DNA of 8,038 bases from assembly GCA_023393895.1 (NCBI GenBank), contig JAEXBT010000161.1, positions 1-8,038 of the forward strand. The letters are read 5' to 3'. Under the pieces are notes generated by a model. The model ran no database searches. It was given only the letters and a program-made list of their open reading frames with translations, and was not told where the DNA came from. A program made the position numbers and the translations under genes. The stretch comes from Pseudomonadota bacterium (GTDB taxonomy: Bacteria; Pseudomonadota; Gammaproteobacteria; Xanthomonadales; Xanthomonadaceae). This document shows, piece by piece, positions 1-5,519 of this stretch (position 1 is its first letter; each line of letters starts with the position of its first letter).

Positions 1-200
1 CCCTCGACGATGAACTTGCCGACTTCCGCGCGCAGGCGCTCGACTTCCGGCTCGGACAGGTCGCGGATCTTGGTCGTCGAATCGACGCCCGCGGACTCGC
101 AGACCTTCTTGGAACGGGTACGGCCGATGCCGTAGATGCTTTGCAGCCCCACCCAGACGTGCTTCTGGGCAGGCAGGTTGACACCTGCAATACGCGCCAT
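1..200 (-). CDS. rpsM: 30S ribosomal protein S13, N-terminal part (runs off the left edge)
   Basis: S13 sits in the head of the 30S subunit, contacts 16S rRNA and the P-site tRNA, and forms an intersubunit bridge with L5. Only the first 66 codons are present, of roughly 118 usual for the family. The N-terminus [15 protein letters not shown] and the [11 protein letters not shown] stretch (helix-two-turns-helix region, about residues 25-35) are diagnostic. The ATG at 198-200 is preceded by GGAG (minus strand, 209-212) at 8 nt spacing, which fixes the start. It follows secY after a 366-nt spacer and should be the first gene of the alpha operon (rpsM, rpsK, rpsD, rpoA, rplQ in relatives), the rest lying outside the window. 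In E. coli that operon is repressed by S4; no S4 target can be recognised here. A separate promoter may precede it (260-289). Confidence 0.97.
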   Translation of the reverse strand, partial: MARIAGVNLPAQKHVWVGLQSIYGIGRTRSKKVCESAGVDSTTKIRDLSEPEVERLRAEVGKFIVE

Positions 201-259
201 GACGCGATCTCCAAACGGTTGATGGGCCAAAAATGTCAACTTGGCCGGGGAAACTGGAA

Positions 260-289
260 ATTTTAACAACAATCCCGGGGGTTTGGGAA
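260..289 (-). promoter_or_regulatory. Putative sigma-70 promoter with extended -10 for rpsM / alpha operon
   Basis: Read on the minus strand, TTCCCA (284-289, 4 of 6 matches to TTGACA) is followed after 18 nt by TAAAAT (260-265, 5 of 6 matches to TATAAT). A TGT directly before the -10 gives an extended -10 (TGn) element. It lies in an AT-rich patch of an otherwise very GC-rich spacer. Transcription would start near 253, giving a leader of about 50 nt before the rpsM ATG. This is prediction from motif matching only; no start-site data are available. Confidence 0.45.
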
Positions 290-313
290 GCCGGGCCCGA
301 AAGCCCTGCTCCG

Positions 314-334
314 GCATGGGGAGTGTGCCCATGC
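314..334 (-). repeat. Inverted repeat GCATGGG/CCCATGC overlapping a 9-nt direct repeat
   Basis: GCATGGG (314-320) and CCCATGC (328-334) form a 7-bp stem with a 7-nt loop. The direct repeat TGCTCCGGC (307-315 and 332-340) brackets the loop. The element ends 24 nt upstream of the putative -35 box, so it could lie in the tail of the spc transcript or near an upstream binding site. No protein can be assigned to it. Confidence 0.35.
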
Positions 335-379
335 TCCGGCGAACGGTCCTGCGGCCAGCCACCGGGTTGCCCCGGCGCG

Positions 380-402
380 GCGCGCGCTACTCTGGCGCGC
401 GC
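380..402 (-). repeat. Inverted repeat, GCGCGCGC arms
   Basis: GCGCGCGC occurs at 380-387 and 395-402 around the 7-nt loop TACTCTG, giving an 8-bp GC-only stem. Alternating GC is common by chance in such DNA, so function is uncertain; it is noted because it is the third of four stems in the same spacer. Confidence 0.35.
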
Positions 403-483
403 ATTCCGCAGATCCACCCAAGCGCGGGATGCCGCCTGGGTCGCCCATCGAAGCCGGGACATGAGGCCCCGGCGGTGAAGGAG

Positions 484-508
484 TCCCGGGCGATATCGCT
501 GCCCGGGA
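484..508 (-). repeat. Inverted repeat, 8-bp perfect stem, second hairpin after secY
   Basis: TCCCGGGC (484-491) and GCCCGGGA (501-508) form a perfect 8-bp stem around a 9-nt loop. It lies 3 nt beyond the first hairpin in transcription order, so the two form a tandem pair. No U-tract follows. Confidence 0.5.
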
Positions 509-511
509 GGC

Positions 512-542
512 CCAGAAGCCGGCTCGGCTGGCCGGCATCTGG
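512..542 (-). terminator. Strong stem-loop just after secY; possible 3' end or attenuator without U-tract
   Basis: Two 12-nt arms (512-523 and 531-542) pair with a single mismatch around a 7-nt loop. In the RNA read leftward the stem begins 24 nt after the secY stop. The core is GCCGGC/GCCGGC. It is followed by GCCTCCC, not a run of U, so it is not a canonical intrinsic terminator. It may protect the 3' end of the spc mRNA, pause polymerase, or act with the next hairpin (484-508). Confidence 0.4.
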
Positions 543-566
543 CATGTTTCTGGATCAGCCGCGAAC

Positions 567-1919
567 TCAGCGCCCGCGGTTGCCGCCCTTGAGGTTGGCT
601 TTCTTCAGCAGGCTTTCGTACTGGTGCGACATCAGGTGCGCCTGCAGCTGCGCGATGAAATCCATCACCACCACCACCACGATCAGCAGCGAGGTGCCGC
701 CGAAGTAGAACTGCGTGCTCAACTCGGTGCGCATGAATTCCGGCAGCAGGCACACAACCACCAGGTAGATGGAACCCGCCAGCGTCAGCCGCGTCAGCAC
801 GCCATCGATGTAGTCCGCGGTGGCCTTGCCCGGCCGGATGCCCGGGATCAGCGCCCCCGACTTCTTCAGGTTGTCGGCGGTTTCCTGCGAGTTGAAAACC
901 AGCGCCGTATAGAAGAAGGCAAAGCCCATGATCAGCGCGGCCAACAGGATCATGTAGAGCGGCTGGCCCGGCGACAAAGCCGCGGCGATACGCTGCATCC
1001 ACTGCGTGGTCGCCGTCCCGCTGTTGCCGAACCACTGCGCGGCCGTGGCCGGGAACATGATGATCGACGAGGCGAAGATCGGCGGGATCACGCCTGCCAT
1101 GTTGAGCTTGAGCGGCAGGAACGAGGTCTGGTTCATGTAGGCGCTGCGCCCGCCCTGGCGTCGCGCGTAGTTCACCGTCACCCGGCGTTGCCCGCGTTCC
1201 ACGAAGATCACGAACCAGGTGAAGCCGAACACCAGCAGCGCGATCAGGATGCCCTGGATCGGCGTCATGTCGCCGTTGCGCAGCTGCTCCACCGTGCTTA
1301 CCACGGCCTGCGGCAGACCCGCCACGATGCCGGCGAAGATGATCAGCGACACGCCGTTGCCGATCCCGCGCTCGGTGATCTGCTCACCCATCCACATCAG
1401 GAACATGGTGCCGGCGGTCAGCGCGATCACCGCGGTGAAGACGAACGCCATGCCCGGGTTCGTTACCACCGGGGTGCCGTCCGGCGCCACCTGATTCTGC
1501 AACGCGGTGGCGATGCCGATTGCCTGGAACACCGCCAGCGGCACTGCGCCCAGTCGCGACCACTGGTTGATCTTGCGTCGGCCGGATTCGCCTTCCTTCT
1601 GGATCGCCTTGAGCGACGGGAAGATCTGCGCGCACAGCTGCATGATGATCGACGATGAGATGTACGGCATCACGTTCAGCGCCAGCAGCGAGAGGCGCTC
1701 CAGCGCCCCGCCCGAGAACATGTTGAGCATGTTCACGATGCCCTGCTGCTGCTGCATGAACGCCGTCATCGCCACCGGGTTCACCCCGGGCACCGGAATG
1801 TGGCAGCCGATGCGGTAGACGATCAACGCACCGAGCACGAACAGCAGGCGCTGGCGCAGTTCGGTGAACTTGCCAGCCCCCCCCGCCATGCCGGCCAGCG
1901 CATTGCCGGTTCGCGACAT
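567..1919 (-). CDS. secY: SecY, channel subunit of the Sec protein translocase
   Basis: SecY forms the inner-membrane channel of SecYEG, through which unfolded secretory proteins pass with SecA and into which membrane proteins insert. The 450-residue product is close to the family length (443 in E. coli). Ten membrane segments can be traced, starting near residues 24-38 and ending near 409-424. The plug region is about 61-75 ([15 protein letters not shown]). The family signature [14 protein letters not shown] is at 185-198, and the cytosolic loop with [15 protein letters not shown] at 241-255 is the ribosome/SecA docking region. The ATG at 1917-1919 has GAGGAG (1929-1934) 9 nt upstream, inside the last codons of rplO; only 6 nt separate the genes, so translation is probably coupled. 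A run of eight G lies at codons 12-15, with the frame intact. It is the last gene of the spc operon. Confidence 0.99.
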   Translation of the reverse strand: MSRTGNALAGMAGGAGKFTELRQRLLFVLGALIVYRIGCHIPVPGVNPVAMTAFMQQQQGIVNMLNMFSGGALERLSLLALNVMPYISSSIIMQLCAQIFPSLKAIQKEGESGRRKINQWSRLGAVPLAVFQAIGIATALQNQVAPDGTPVVTNPGMAFVFTAVIALTAGTMFLMWMGEQITERGIGNGVSLIIFAGIVAGLPQAVVSTVEQLRNGDMTPIQGILIALLVFGFTWFVIFVERGQRRVTVNYARRQGGRSAYMNQTSFLPLKLNMAGVIPPIFASSIIMFPATAAQWFGNSGTATTQWMQRIAAALSPGQPLYMILLAALIMGFAFFYTALVFNSQETADNLKKSGALIPGIRPGKATADYIDGVLTRLTLAGSIYLVVVCLLPEFMRTELSTQFYFGGTSLLIVVVVVMDFIAQLQAHLMSHQYESLLKKANLKGGNRGR

Positions 1920-1925
1920 CCGCGA

Positions 1926-2363
1926 TTACTCCTCGATCTTCCCGCCGGCGGCTTCGATCGCCGTCTTGGCGCCCGCCGTGGCCATCAGGCCCTTCAGCAC
2001 GAACTTCTTGCTGACCTCGCCCTTCTTCACGATCTTCGCCTTCTTGGCGGTCGAGGGCACCAGCTTGGCGGCACGCAGCGCGGCGAAATCGATGTCACCG
2101 GCCTCGAGCTTGTCCAGCTGGTACAGCAGCACTTCGGCGGTGTCCTTGGCCATGCGCGAGCGGAAACCGATCTTCGGCAGGCGCATGTACATCGGCATCT
2201 GGCCGCCTTCGAAGCCGGCCTTGATCTTGCCCTTGCCCGAGCGCGCGAACGAACCCTTGTGGCCACGGCCGGCAGTCTTGCCCAGGCCGGAGCCGATGCC
2301 GCGACCGACGCGGGTGCGCTCGGTGCGGGCGCCCTCGGCGGGCTTCAACGTGTTGAGCTTCAT
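1926..2363 (-). CDS. rplO: 50S ribosomal protein L15
   Basis: L15 is a late-assembly protein of the 50S subunit that threads a long basic, glycine-rich arm into 23S rRNA. The 145-residue product is of family length. The arm spans about residues 18-54, with VGRGIGSGLGKTAGRGHKG and FEGGQMPMYMRLPK. The C-terminal globular signature runs from about 109 to 141 (KIVKKGEVSKKFVLKG, then AIEAAGG). The ATG at 2361-2363 has GAGGAG (2371-2376) 7 nt upstream, supplied by the last two Glu codons of rpmD; the genes are 4 nt apart. The protein ends in Glu-Glu, whose GAG GAG codons in turn serve as the ribosome-binding site for secY. Confidence 0.99.
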   Translation of the reverse strand: MKLNTLKPAEGARTERTRVGRGIGSGLGKTAGRGHKGSFARSGKGKIKAGFEGGQMPMYMRLPKIGFRSRMAKDTAEVLLYQLDKLEAGDIDFAALRAAKLVPSTAKKAKIVKKGEVSKKFVLKGLMATAGAKTAIEAAGGKIEE

Positions 2364-2367
2364 GCGA

Positions 2368-2565
2368 TTACTCCTCGACCTTCACCAGGTAGTGGACCTT
2401 GTTGATCAGGCCACGAACCTGCGGGCTGTCCTTCAGTTCGCGCACATCGTTGAGCTTGTTCAGGCCCAGCGCGCGTACCGACAGGCGATGCTTGGCCTGC
2501 GAACCGCGCAGGCCCTTGACCAGACGCACCTTGACGGTGCCGGACGTGTTCTTAGTGCTGGACAT
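2368..2565 (-). CDS. rpmD: 50S ribosomal protein L30
   Basis: L30 is a small 50S protein that binds 23S rRNA on the outer face of the subunit. The product has 65 residues against 58 in E. coli; the difference is mainly a few extra residues at each end. The conserved core [17 protein letters not shown] (11-27) and the L30 segment [20 protein letters not shown] (32-51) are clear. The ATG (2563-2565) lies inside the rpsE frame, so the two genes overlap by 14 nt. Its ribosome-binding site GAGGAG (2573-2578) is within rpsE codons for Glu-Glu and can pair with CCTC just before the ATG, suggesting that rpsE translation opens the site. Confidence 0.98.
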   Translation of the reverse strand: MSSTKNTSGTVKVRLVKGLRGSQAKHRLSVRALGLNKLNDVRELKDSPQVRGLINKVHYLVKVEE

Positions 2566-3100
2566 GGAGGATCTCCTCGACCTTCTTGCCGCGCTTGGCC
2601 GCGATGTTGGCCGGCGAATGCATCTCCGCCAGGCCCTTGAGCGTGGCGCGCACCAGATTGATCGGGTTGCGCGAACCGGTGGCCTTGGCCAGCACGTCCT
2701 TCACGCCCACCGCCTCGAGCACGGCGCGCATCGCGCCGCCGGCGATCACGCCGGTACCCTCGGAGGCCGGCTGCATGAACACGCGCGCCGCGCCGTGGCC
2801 GGACTTCACCGTGTGCCACAAGGTGCCGCCGTTGAGGTCGACGGTCTTCATGCTCTTGCGGGCCTGCTCCATCGACTTCTGGATCGCGACGGGCACTTCT
2901 CGCGCCTTGCCGTAGCCGAAGCCGACGCGGCCGGCGCCATCGCCCACCACCGTCAACGCGGTGAAGGTGAACTGGCGGCCACCCTTGACGGTCTTGCTGA
3001 CGCGGTTGACCGCGACCAGCTTCTCGATCATGCCGTCATCGATTTCCTCGCGGGGTCCGCGATCACGGTCGCGGCCACGCGGTTGACGTTCTTCTGCCAT
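2552..3100 (-). CDS. rpsE: 30S ribosomal protein S5
   Basis: S5 binds 16S rRNA in the 30S body near the mRNA entrance, and contributes to decoding fidelity and helicase activity; mutations in its N-terminal loop cause spectinomycin resistance in other bacteria. The product is 182 residues, somewhat longer than E. coli S5 (167), mostly through a charged N-terminal tail ([19 protein letters not shown]). The double-stranded RNA-binding-like domain runs from about 21 to 85, with the spectinomycin loop SKTVKGGR at 35-42. The C-terminal domain includes [21 protein letters not shown] (101-121). The ATG at 3098-3100 has only a weak GAGAG upstream. It follows rplR after an unusually wide 101-nt spacer with several small inverted repeats, and overlaps rpmD by 14 nt. 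Confidence 0.99.
   Translation of the reverse strand: MAEERQPRGRDRDRGPREEIDDGMIEKLVAVNRVSKTVKGGRQFTFTALTVVGDGAGRVGFGYGKAREVPVAIQKSMEQARKSMKTVDLNGGTLWHTVKSGHGAARVFMQPASEGTGVIAGGAMRAVLEAVGVKDVLAKATGSRNPINLVRATLKGLAEMHSPANIAAKRGKKVEEILHVQH
2573..2578 (-). promoter_or_regulatory. Ribosome-binding site of rpmD, embedded in rpsE and able to fold
   Basis: GAGGAG on the minus strand lies 7 nt before the rpmD ATG and encodes Glu-Glu near the rpsE C-terminus. GAGG (2575-2578) can pair with CCTC (2567-2570) across a 4-nt loop, partly hiding the site. Ribosomes finishing rpsE would unfold it, which fits translational coupling. The stem is only 4 bp, so the effect may be slight. Confidence 0.5.
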
Positions 3101-3201
3101 TGTTTGGACTCTCTATGGTTGAGTTGCTTGCGGCGCAGCCGCTTATCGTTGTGATGTACAGCGGTACAGCAACCCGGGCGGCATGTGCGCCCGAGGGTGG
3201 A
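3101..3201. other. rplR-rpsE spacer, 101 nt, with small inverted repeats
   Basis: On the minus strand the rplR stop is followed after 6 nt by a stem-loop (3173-3195). Next come TGTAC/GTACA (3155-3159 and 3164-3168, 4-nt loop), which overlaps a near-tandem repeat GTACAGC (3156-3162 and 3164-3170), and GCGGC/GCCGC (3130-3134 and 3138-3142, 3-nt loop). No open frame or good promoter is visible. In E. coli these two genes are nearly adjacent. Confidence 0.6.
3173..3195 (-). repeat. Stem-loop 6 nt after rplR
   Basis: CGGGCG (3175-3180) pairs with CGCCCG (3188-3193) around a 7-nt loop. In the RNA one U-G pair and one C-G pair extend it to 8 bp (3173-3195). No U-tract follows, so it is more likely a processing, pausing or protective hairpin than a terminator. 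Confidence 0.4.
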
Positions 3202-3555
3202 TCAGAACTGCAGGCCGGCCTCGCGCGCGGCATCGGCCAGCGCCTTGATCTTGCCGTGGTAGCGGTAGCCCGAGCGGTCGAAGGCAACCGACTCGATGCC
3301 GGCAGCCTTGGCGCGCTCGCCGATCAGCTTGCCGACGCGGGTCGCGGCTTCGATGTTCTTGCCGCTCTTCAGGCCCTCGCGCACATCGGCCTGGGTGGTC
3401 GAGGCCGACGCCAGGACCTGGGAGCCATCGGCCGAGAACAGCTGGGCATACAGGTGCTGGCCGGTGCGCAGCACCGACAGGCGCGGCACGCCGAGCTTGC
3501 GGATATGGGCGCGGGTGCTCTTGGCACGACGCAGGCGGGCGGATTTCTTGTCCAT
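3202..3555 (-). CDS. rplR: 50S ribosomal protein L18
   Basis: L18 binds 5S rRNA and, with L5, attaches it to the 50S central protuberance. The product is 117 residues, as in E. coli. The basic N-terminus ([20 protein letters not shown]) is the rRNA-binding tail. The family signature at the C-terminus, [20 protein letters not shown] (91-110) followed by REAGLQF, is complete. The ATG at 3553-3555 has GGAG upstream at about 10 nt. It starts 30 nt after rplF and is followed by the 101-nt spacer before rpsE. Confidence 0.99.
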   Translation of the reverse strand: MDKKSARLRRAKSTRAHIRKLGVPRLSVLRTGQHLYAQLFSADGSQVLASASTTQADVREGLKSGKNIEAATRVGKLIGERAKAAGIESVAFDRSGYRYHGKIKALADAAREAGLQF

Positions 3556-3585
3556 GGTTCGTGTCTCCGGAAGCTGAAAGCGCGC

Positions 3586-4113
3586 TTACGCCTTCTTGGC
3601 TTCCTTGCGGATGATGGTTTCGTCGGAGTACTTCACGCCCTTGCCCTTGTAGGGCTCCGGCGGACGGTAACCGCGGATCTTGGCGGCAACCTCGCCCACC
3701 AGCTGCTTGTCGGCGCCGGCCACGACGATCTCGGTCTGGCTCGGGGTGCTGATGGTGATGCCCTCGGGCGTGTTGAACACGACCGGGTGCGAGAAGCCCA
3801 GGTTGAGGTTGAGGTCCTTGCCCTGCATCGCGGCGCGGTAACCCACGCCGACCAGCTCGAGCTTGCGCTCGAAACCCTCGGAAACGCCCTTCACCATGTT
3901 GGCGACGATGGCACGGATGGTGCCGGTCATCGCGACGCGCTCGGGCGACGCTGCGTTCAGCACGATCTCGTTGTTCTCGACTTTCAGTTCGACGCCTTCG
4001 GGCTGGGCGATGGACAGGTTGCCCTTGCCACCCTTGACGATGATCTGGCCGTTCTCGTTCTTGAACTCGACGCCCTTCGGCAGGGCAATCGGCTTCTTGG
4101 CTACGCGGGACAT
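3586..4113 (-). CDS. rplF: 50S ribosomal protein L6
   Basis: L6 lies at the base of the L7/L12 stalk next to the sarcin-ricin loop of 23S rRNA, where elongation factors bind. The 175-residue product (177 in E. coli) has the two repeated alpha/beta domains of the family, roughly 1-82 and 83-175. The L6 signature [11 protein letters not shown] is at 152-162. The start motif [16 protein letters not shown] is typical. The ATG at 4111-4113 has AGGAG 7 nt upstream, and 12 nt separate it from rpsH. Nothing unusual is seen. Confidence 0.99.
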   Translation of the reverse strand: MSRVAKKPIALPKGVEFKNENGQIIVKGGKGNLSIAQPEGVELKVENNEIVLNAASPERVAMTGTIRAIVANMVKGVSEGFERKLELVGVGYRAAMQGKDLNLNLGFSHPVVFNTPEGITISTPSQTEIVVAGADKQLVGEVAAKIRGYRPPEPYKGKGVKYSDETIIRKEAKKA

Positions 4114-4125
4114 GGGGTTCTCCTG

Positions 4126-4524
4126 TTAAGCCACGAAGCACAGGACCTCGCCGCCCACGCCCTGTTGGCGCGCCGCGGAATCGGTCATGATGCCCTTGGA
4201 GGTGGAGACGATGGCGATGCCGAGGCCGCCGAGCACCTTCGGCAGGTCGTTCTTGCCGCGGTACTGGCGCAGGCCCGAGCGCGACACGCGCTGCAGGGTC
4301 TCGATCACCGGCTTGCCTTCGAAGTACTTCAGCTCGATCTCGAGCTCGGCCTTGCCGCCGCCCAGGTCGCTGACGCGATGGCTGGCGATGTAGCCCTCGT
4401 CCTTGAGGACGTTGGCGATGGCGATCTTGGTCTTGGAGGACGGCATCTTCACCGTCGGCTTGCCGACCGCAGCCGCATTCTTGATGCGGACCAGCATGTC
4501 GGCGATGGGATCAGTCATGCTCAT
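4126..4524 (-). CDS. rpsH: 30S ribosomal protein S8
   Basis: S8 is a primary 16S rRNA-binding protein (helix 21 region) of the 30S platform. In E. coli it is also the repressor of the spc operon, binding the mRNA near the start of rplE. The product has 132 residues (130 in E. coli). The N-terminus [17 protein letters not shown] and the C-terminal signature [20 protein letters not shown] (100-119) are diagnostic. Two in-frame ATGs exist (4524 and 4518); the first has AAGGA 7 nt upstream and gives the family's MSM start. It is preceded by a 125-nt spacer holding two stem-loops, unlike the compact junctions elsewhere, which makes a leader-based control plausible but unproven. Confidence 0.99.
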   Translation of the reverse strand: MSMTDPIADMLVRIKNAAAVGKPTVKMPSSKTKIAIANVLKDEGYIASHRVSDLGGGKAELEIELKYFEGKPVIETLQRVSRSGLRQYRGKNDLPKVLGGLGIAIVSTSKGIMTDSAARQQGVGGEVLCFVA

Positions 4525-4579
4525 GGGAGAGTCCTTGAGTTAGCACCGATATCCGCTTTCGCGAAAATCTTGGGTTGTG

Positions 4580-4612
4580 GGCTTGCCACCGGCTGGATGC
4601 CGGAAACAAGCC
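4580..4612 (-). repeat. Two-part stem-loop in the rpsH leader
   Basis: An outer 6-bp stem (4580-4585 with 4607-4612), a symmetric 3x3 internal loop, an inner 5-bp stem (4589-4593 with 4599-4603) and a 5-nt loop form one composite hairpin. A stem broken by an internal loop is the general shape of many ribosomal-protein binding sites, but no specific S8-site bases can be assigned. Confidence 0.4.
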
Positions 4613-4621
4613 GCGTATTGT

Positions 4622-4641
4622 GGCCCGGAATGCCCCGGGCC
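4622..4641 (-). repeat. Stem-loop 8 nt after rpsN
   Basis: GGCCCGG (4622-4628) and CCGGGCC (4635-4641) form a perfect 7-bp GC stem with a 6-nt loop. It is followed by ACAATAC in the RNA, not a U-tract, so a canonical terminator is unlikely; the genes downstream are essential and need read-through. Confidence 0.45.
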
Positions 4642-4649
4642 GCAAGTTC

Positions 4650-4955
4650 TTACCAGGACGCCTTGCGCAGGCCCGGAACATCGCCCTTCATGGTGTGCTC
4701 GCGCAGCTTGTTGCGGCCGAGGCCGAACTTGCTGTACACGCCCTGCGGGCGACCGGTCAGCGCGCAACGGGTGGTCTGGCGCGACGGCGAGGAGTCGCGC
4801 GGCAGCTTCTGCAGCTTGACCGCGGCGTCCATCTTCTCTTCGTAAGAAGCATCTTGGCTGCTGATGATCTTCTTCAGCGCCTCGCGCTTGGCAGCGTGCT
4901 TCTTGACGAGCTTGGTCCGCTTCAGATCGCGGTTGATCATGCTGGTCTTGGCCAT
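4650..4955 (-). CDS. rpsN: 30S ribosomal protein S14, zinc-free long form
   Basis: S14 is a late-assembly protein of the 30S head, close to S3 and S10. The 101-residue product matches the long form of E. coli exactly in length. The C-terminal signature [20 protein letters not shown] (61-80) is clear. Only one Cys (64) is present, so the two CxxC pairs of the zinc-binding short form are absent. I chose the ATG at 4953-4955 ([16 protein letters not shown]); an in-frame longer frame starts at 5066 but would overlap rplE by about 100 nt and add a non-homologous Ser/Arg/Pro-rich tail. It starts 13 nt after rplE with only a weak GAGAGAG ribosome-binding site. Confidence 0.99.
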   Translation of the reverse strand: MAKTSMINRDLKRTKLVKKHAAKREALKKIISSQDASYEEKMDAAVKLQKLPRDSSPSRQTTRCALTGRPQGVYSKFGLGRNKLREHTMKGDVPGLRKASW

Positions 4956-4968
4956 GGTTCTCTCTCGA

Positions 4969-5508
4969 TCAGCGGAAGGGGAAGCGGAAGGCCTCGAGCA
5001 GCGCCTTGGCTTCCTCGTTGGTCTTCGCGGTGGTGGTGATGGCGATGTCCATGCCGCGGACCGCATCGACGGCGTCGAAGTCGATCTCCGGGAAGATGAT
5101 CTGCTCCTTCACGCCCATGTTGAAGTTGCCGCGGCCGTCGAACGAACGCGCCGAGACGCCGCGGAAGTCGCGGACGCGCGGCAGCGAGATGTTGATCAGG
5201 CGGTCGAGGAACTCGTACATGTGCGCGCGGCGCAGGGTCACCTTGGCACCGATCGGCCAGCCGTCGCGGATCTTGAACGAGGCCACCGAAACGCGGGACT
5301 TGGTCGCCACCGGCTTCTGGCCGGAGATCTTGGCCATGTCGGCCAGTGCGTTCTCCAGCACCTTCTTGTTGGTGGCGGCCTCACCCACGCCCATGTTGAG
5401 CGTGATCTTGGTGATCTTCGGCACCTGCATCGGATTGGTGTAGCCGAAGCGCTTCATCAGCACCGGCACCACTTCTTCCTTGTAGATCTTTTCCAGTCGC
5501 GTGGTCAT
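4969..5508 (-). CDS. rplE: 50S ribosomal protein L5
   Basis: L5 binds 5S rRNA in the central protuberance of the 50S subunit, contacts the P-site tRNA and bridges to S13. The product has 179 residues, the usual length. Landmarks are [13 protein letters not shown] (32-44), the L5 signature region [20 protein letters not shown] (61-80), and the conserved end of the protein ([20 protein letters not shown], 154-173). The ATG at 5506-5508 is preceded by GAGGA, which overlaps the rplX stop codon; the genes are 11 nt apart. In E. coli the S8 repressor site lies around this start. With so short a gap here, any such site would have to lie mostly in coding sequence, and I could not recognise one. Confidence 0.99.
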   Translation of the reverse strand: MTTRLEKIYKEEVVPVLMKRFGYTNPMQVPKITKITLNMGVGEAATNKKVLENALADMAKISGQKPVATKSRVSVASFKIRDGWPIGAKVTLRRAHMYEFLDRLINISLPRVRDFRGVSARSFDGRGNFNMGVKEQIIFPEIDFDAVDAVRGMDIAITTTAKTNEEAKALLEAFRFPFR

Positions 5509-5519
5509 TGCTTCATTCC

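Larger units (their letters stand above)
201..566. other. secY-rpsM intergenic spacer, 366 nt, no gene recognised
   Basis: This is the only gene-free stretch above 300 nt. It contains four inverted repeats (512-542, 484-508, 380-402, 314-334), a 9-nt direct repeat TGCTCCGGC (307-315 and 332-340), and a putative promoter (260-289). In E. coli the short rpmJ gene (L36) lies at this place. I looked on the minus strand for an L36-like start (MKV followed by a Lys/Arg/Cys-rich peptide) and found none; there is no ATG followed by a Lys codon. Open frames crossing the spacer encode Pro/Arg/Gly/Ala-rich peptides typical of GC-rich noncoding DNA. Confidence 0.85.
4525..4649. other. rpsN-rpsH spacer, 125 nt, structured leader of rpsH
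   Basis: No gene fits here. Minus-strand RNA can form a 7-bp hairpin just after rpsN (4622-4641), then a two-part stem-loop (4580-4612). A 10-nt palindrome TTTCGCGAAA (4557-4566) lies closer to rpsH. A weak promoter-like pair (TTGCGG, 17 nt, CACAAT) overlaps the first hairpin and is not convincing. Confidence 0.6.

Noticed and set aside
211..239. Perfect -35 consensus TTGACA on the minus strand (234-239)
   Set aside because: At 16-18 nt spacing the -10 region reads GTTTGG or similar, with almost no match. Transcription would also start at or beyond the ribosome-binding site of rpsM.
263..538. 91-codon minus-strand frame in the secY-rpsM spacer
   Set aside because: Composition (Pro, Gly, Ala, Arg, Ser) is that of GC-rich noncoding DNA, and it has no similarity to L36 or another known small protein. 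It also spans three of the inverted repeats completely and part of a fourth.
624..1658. Plus-strand frame with a run of six His (IHHHHHHDQ), resembling a His tag
   Set aside because: The His run is the reverse complement of Val codons in the last membrane segment of SecY (VVVVV near 414-418). The frame is antisense to secY, and there is no vector sequence.
3142..3172. Promoter-like TTGCTG and GATAAG between rplR and rpsE
   Set aside because: Spacing of 19 nt and weak matches (3 and 4 of 6) are close to chance.
4613..4642. Promoter-like TTGCGG, 17 nt, CACAAT between rpsN and rpsH
   Set aside because: Only 3 of 6 and 4 of 6 matches, no extended -10, and the spacer is occupied by the 7-bp hairpin.
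3100..4845. 581-codon open frame on the plus strand across rplR, rplF and rpsH
   Set aside because: It runs antisense to well-identified ribosomal genes, is low in complexity (Leu/Ala/Asp/Gly/His), and is explained by high GC leaving few stop codons on the opposite strand.
4956..5066. Upstream extension of rpsN to 5066
   Set aside because: The extra residues overlap rplE in another frame and have no S14 homology; the ATG at 4955 gives exactly the family length of 101.
5509..5519. E. coli-like S8 repressor site at the rplX-rplE junction
   Set aside because: The gap is 11 nt and no S8-type stem with the expected internal loop could be recognised by eye; absence is not proven without a structural search.
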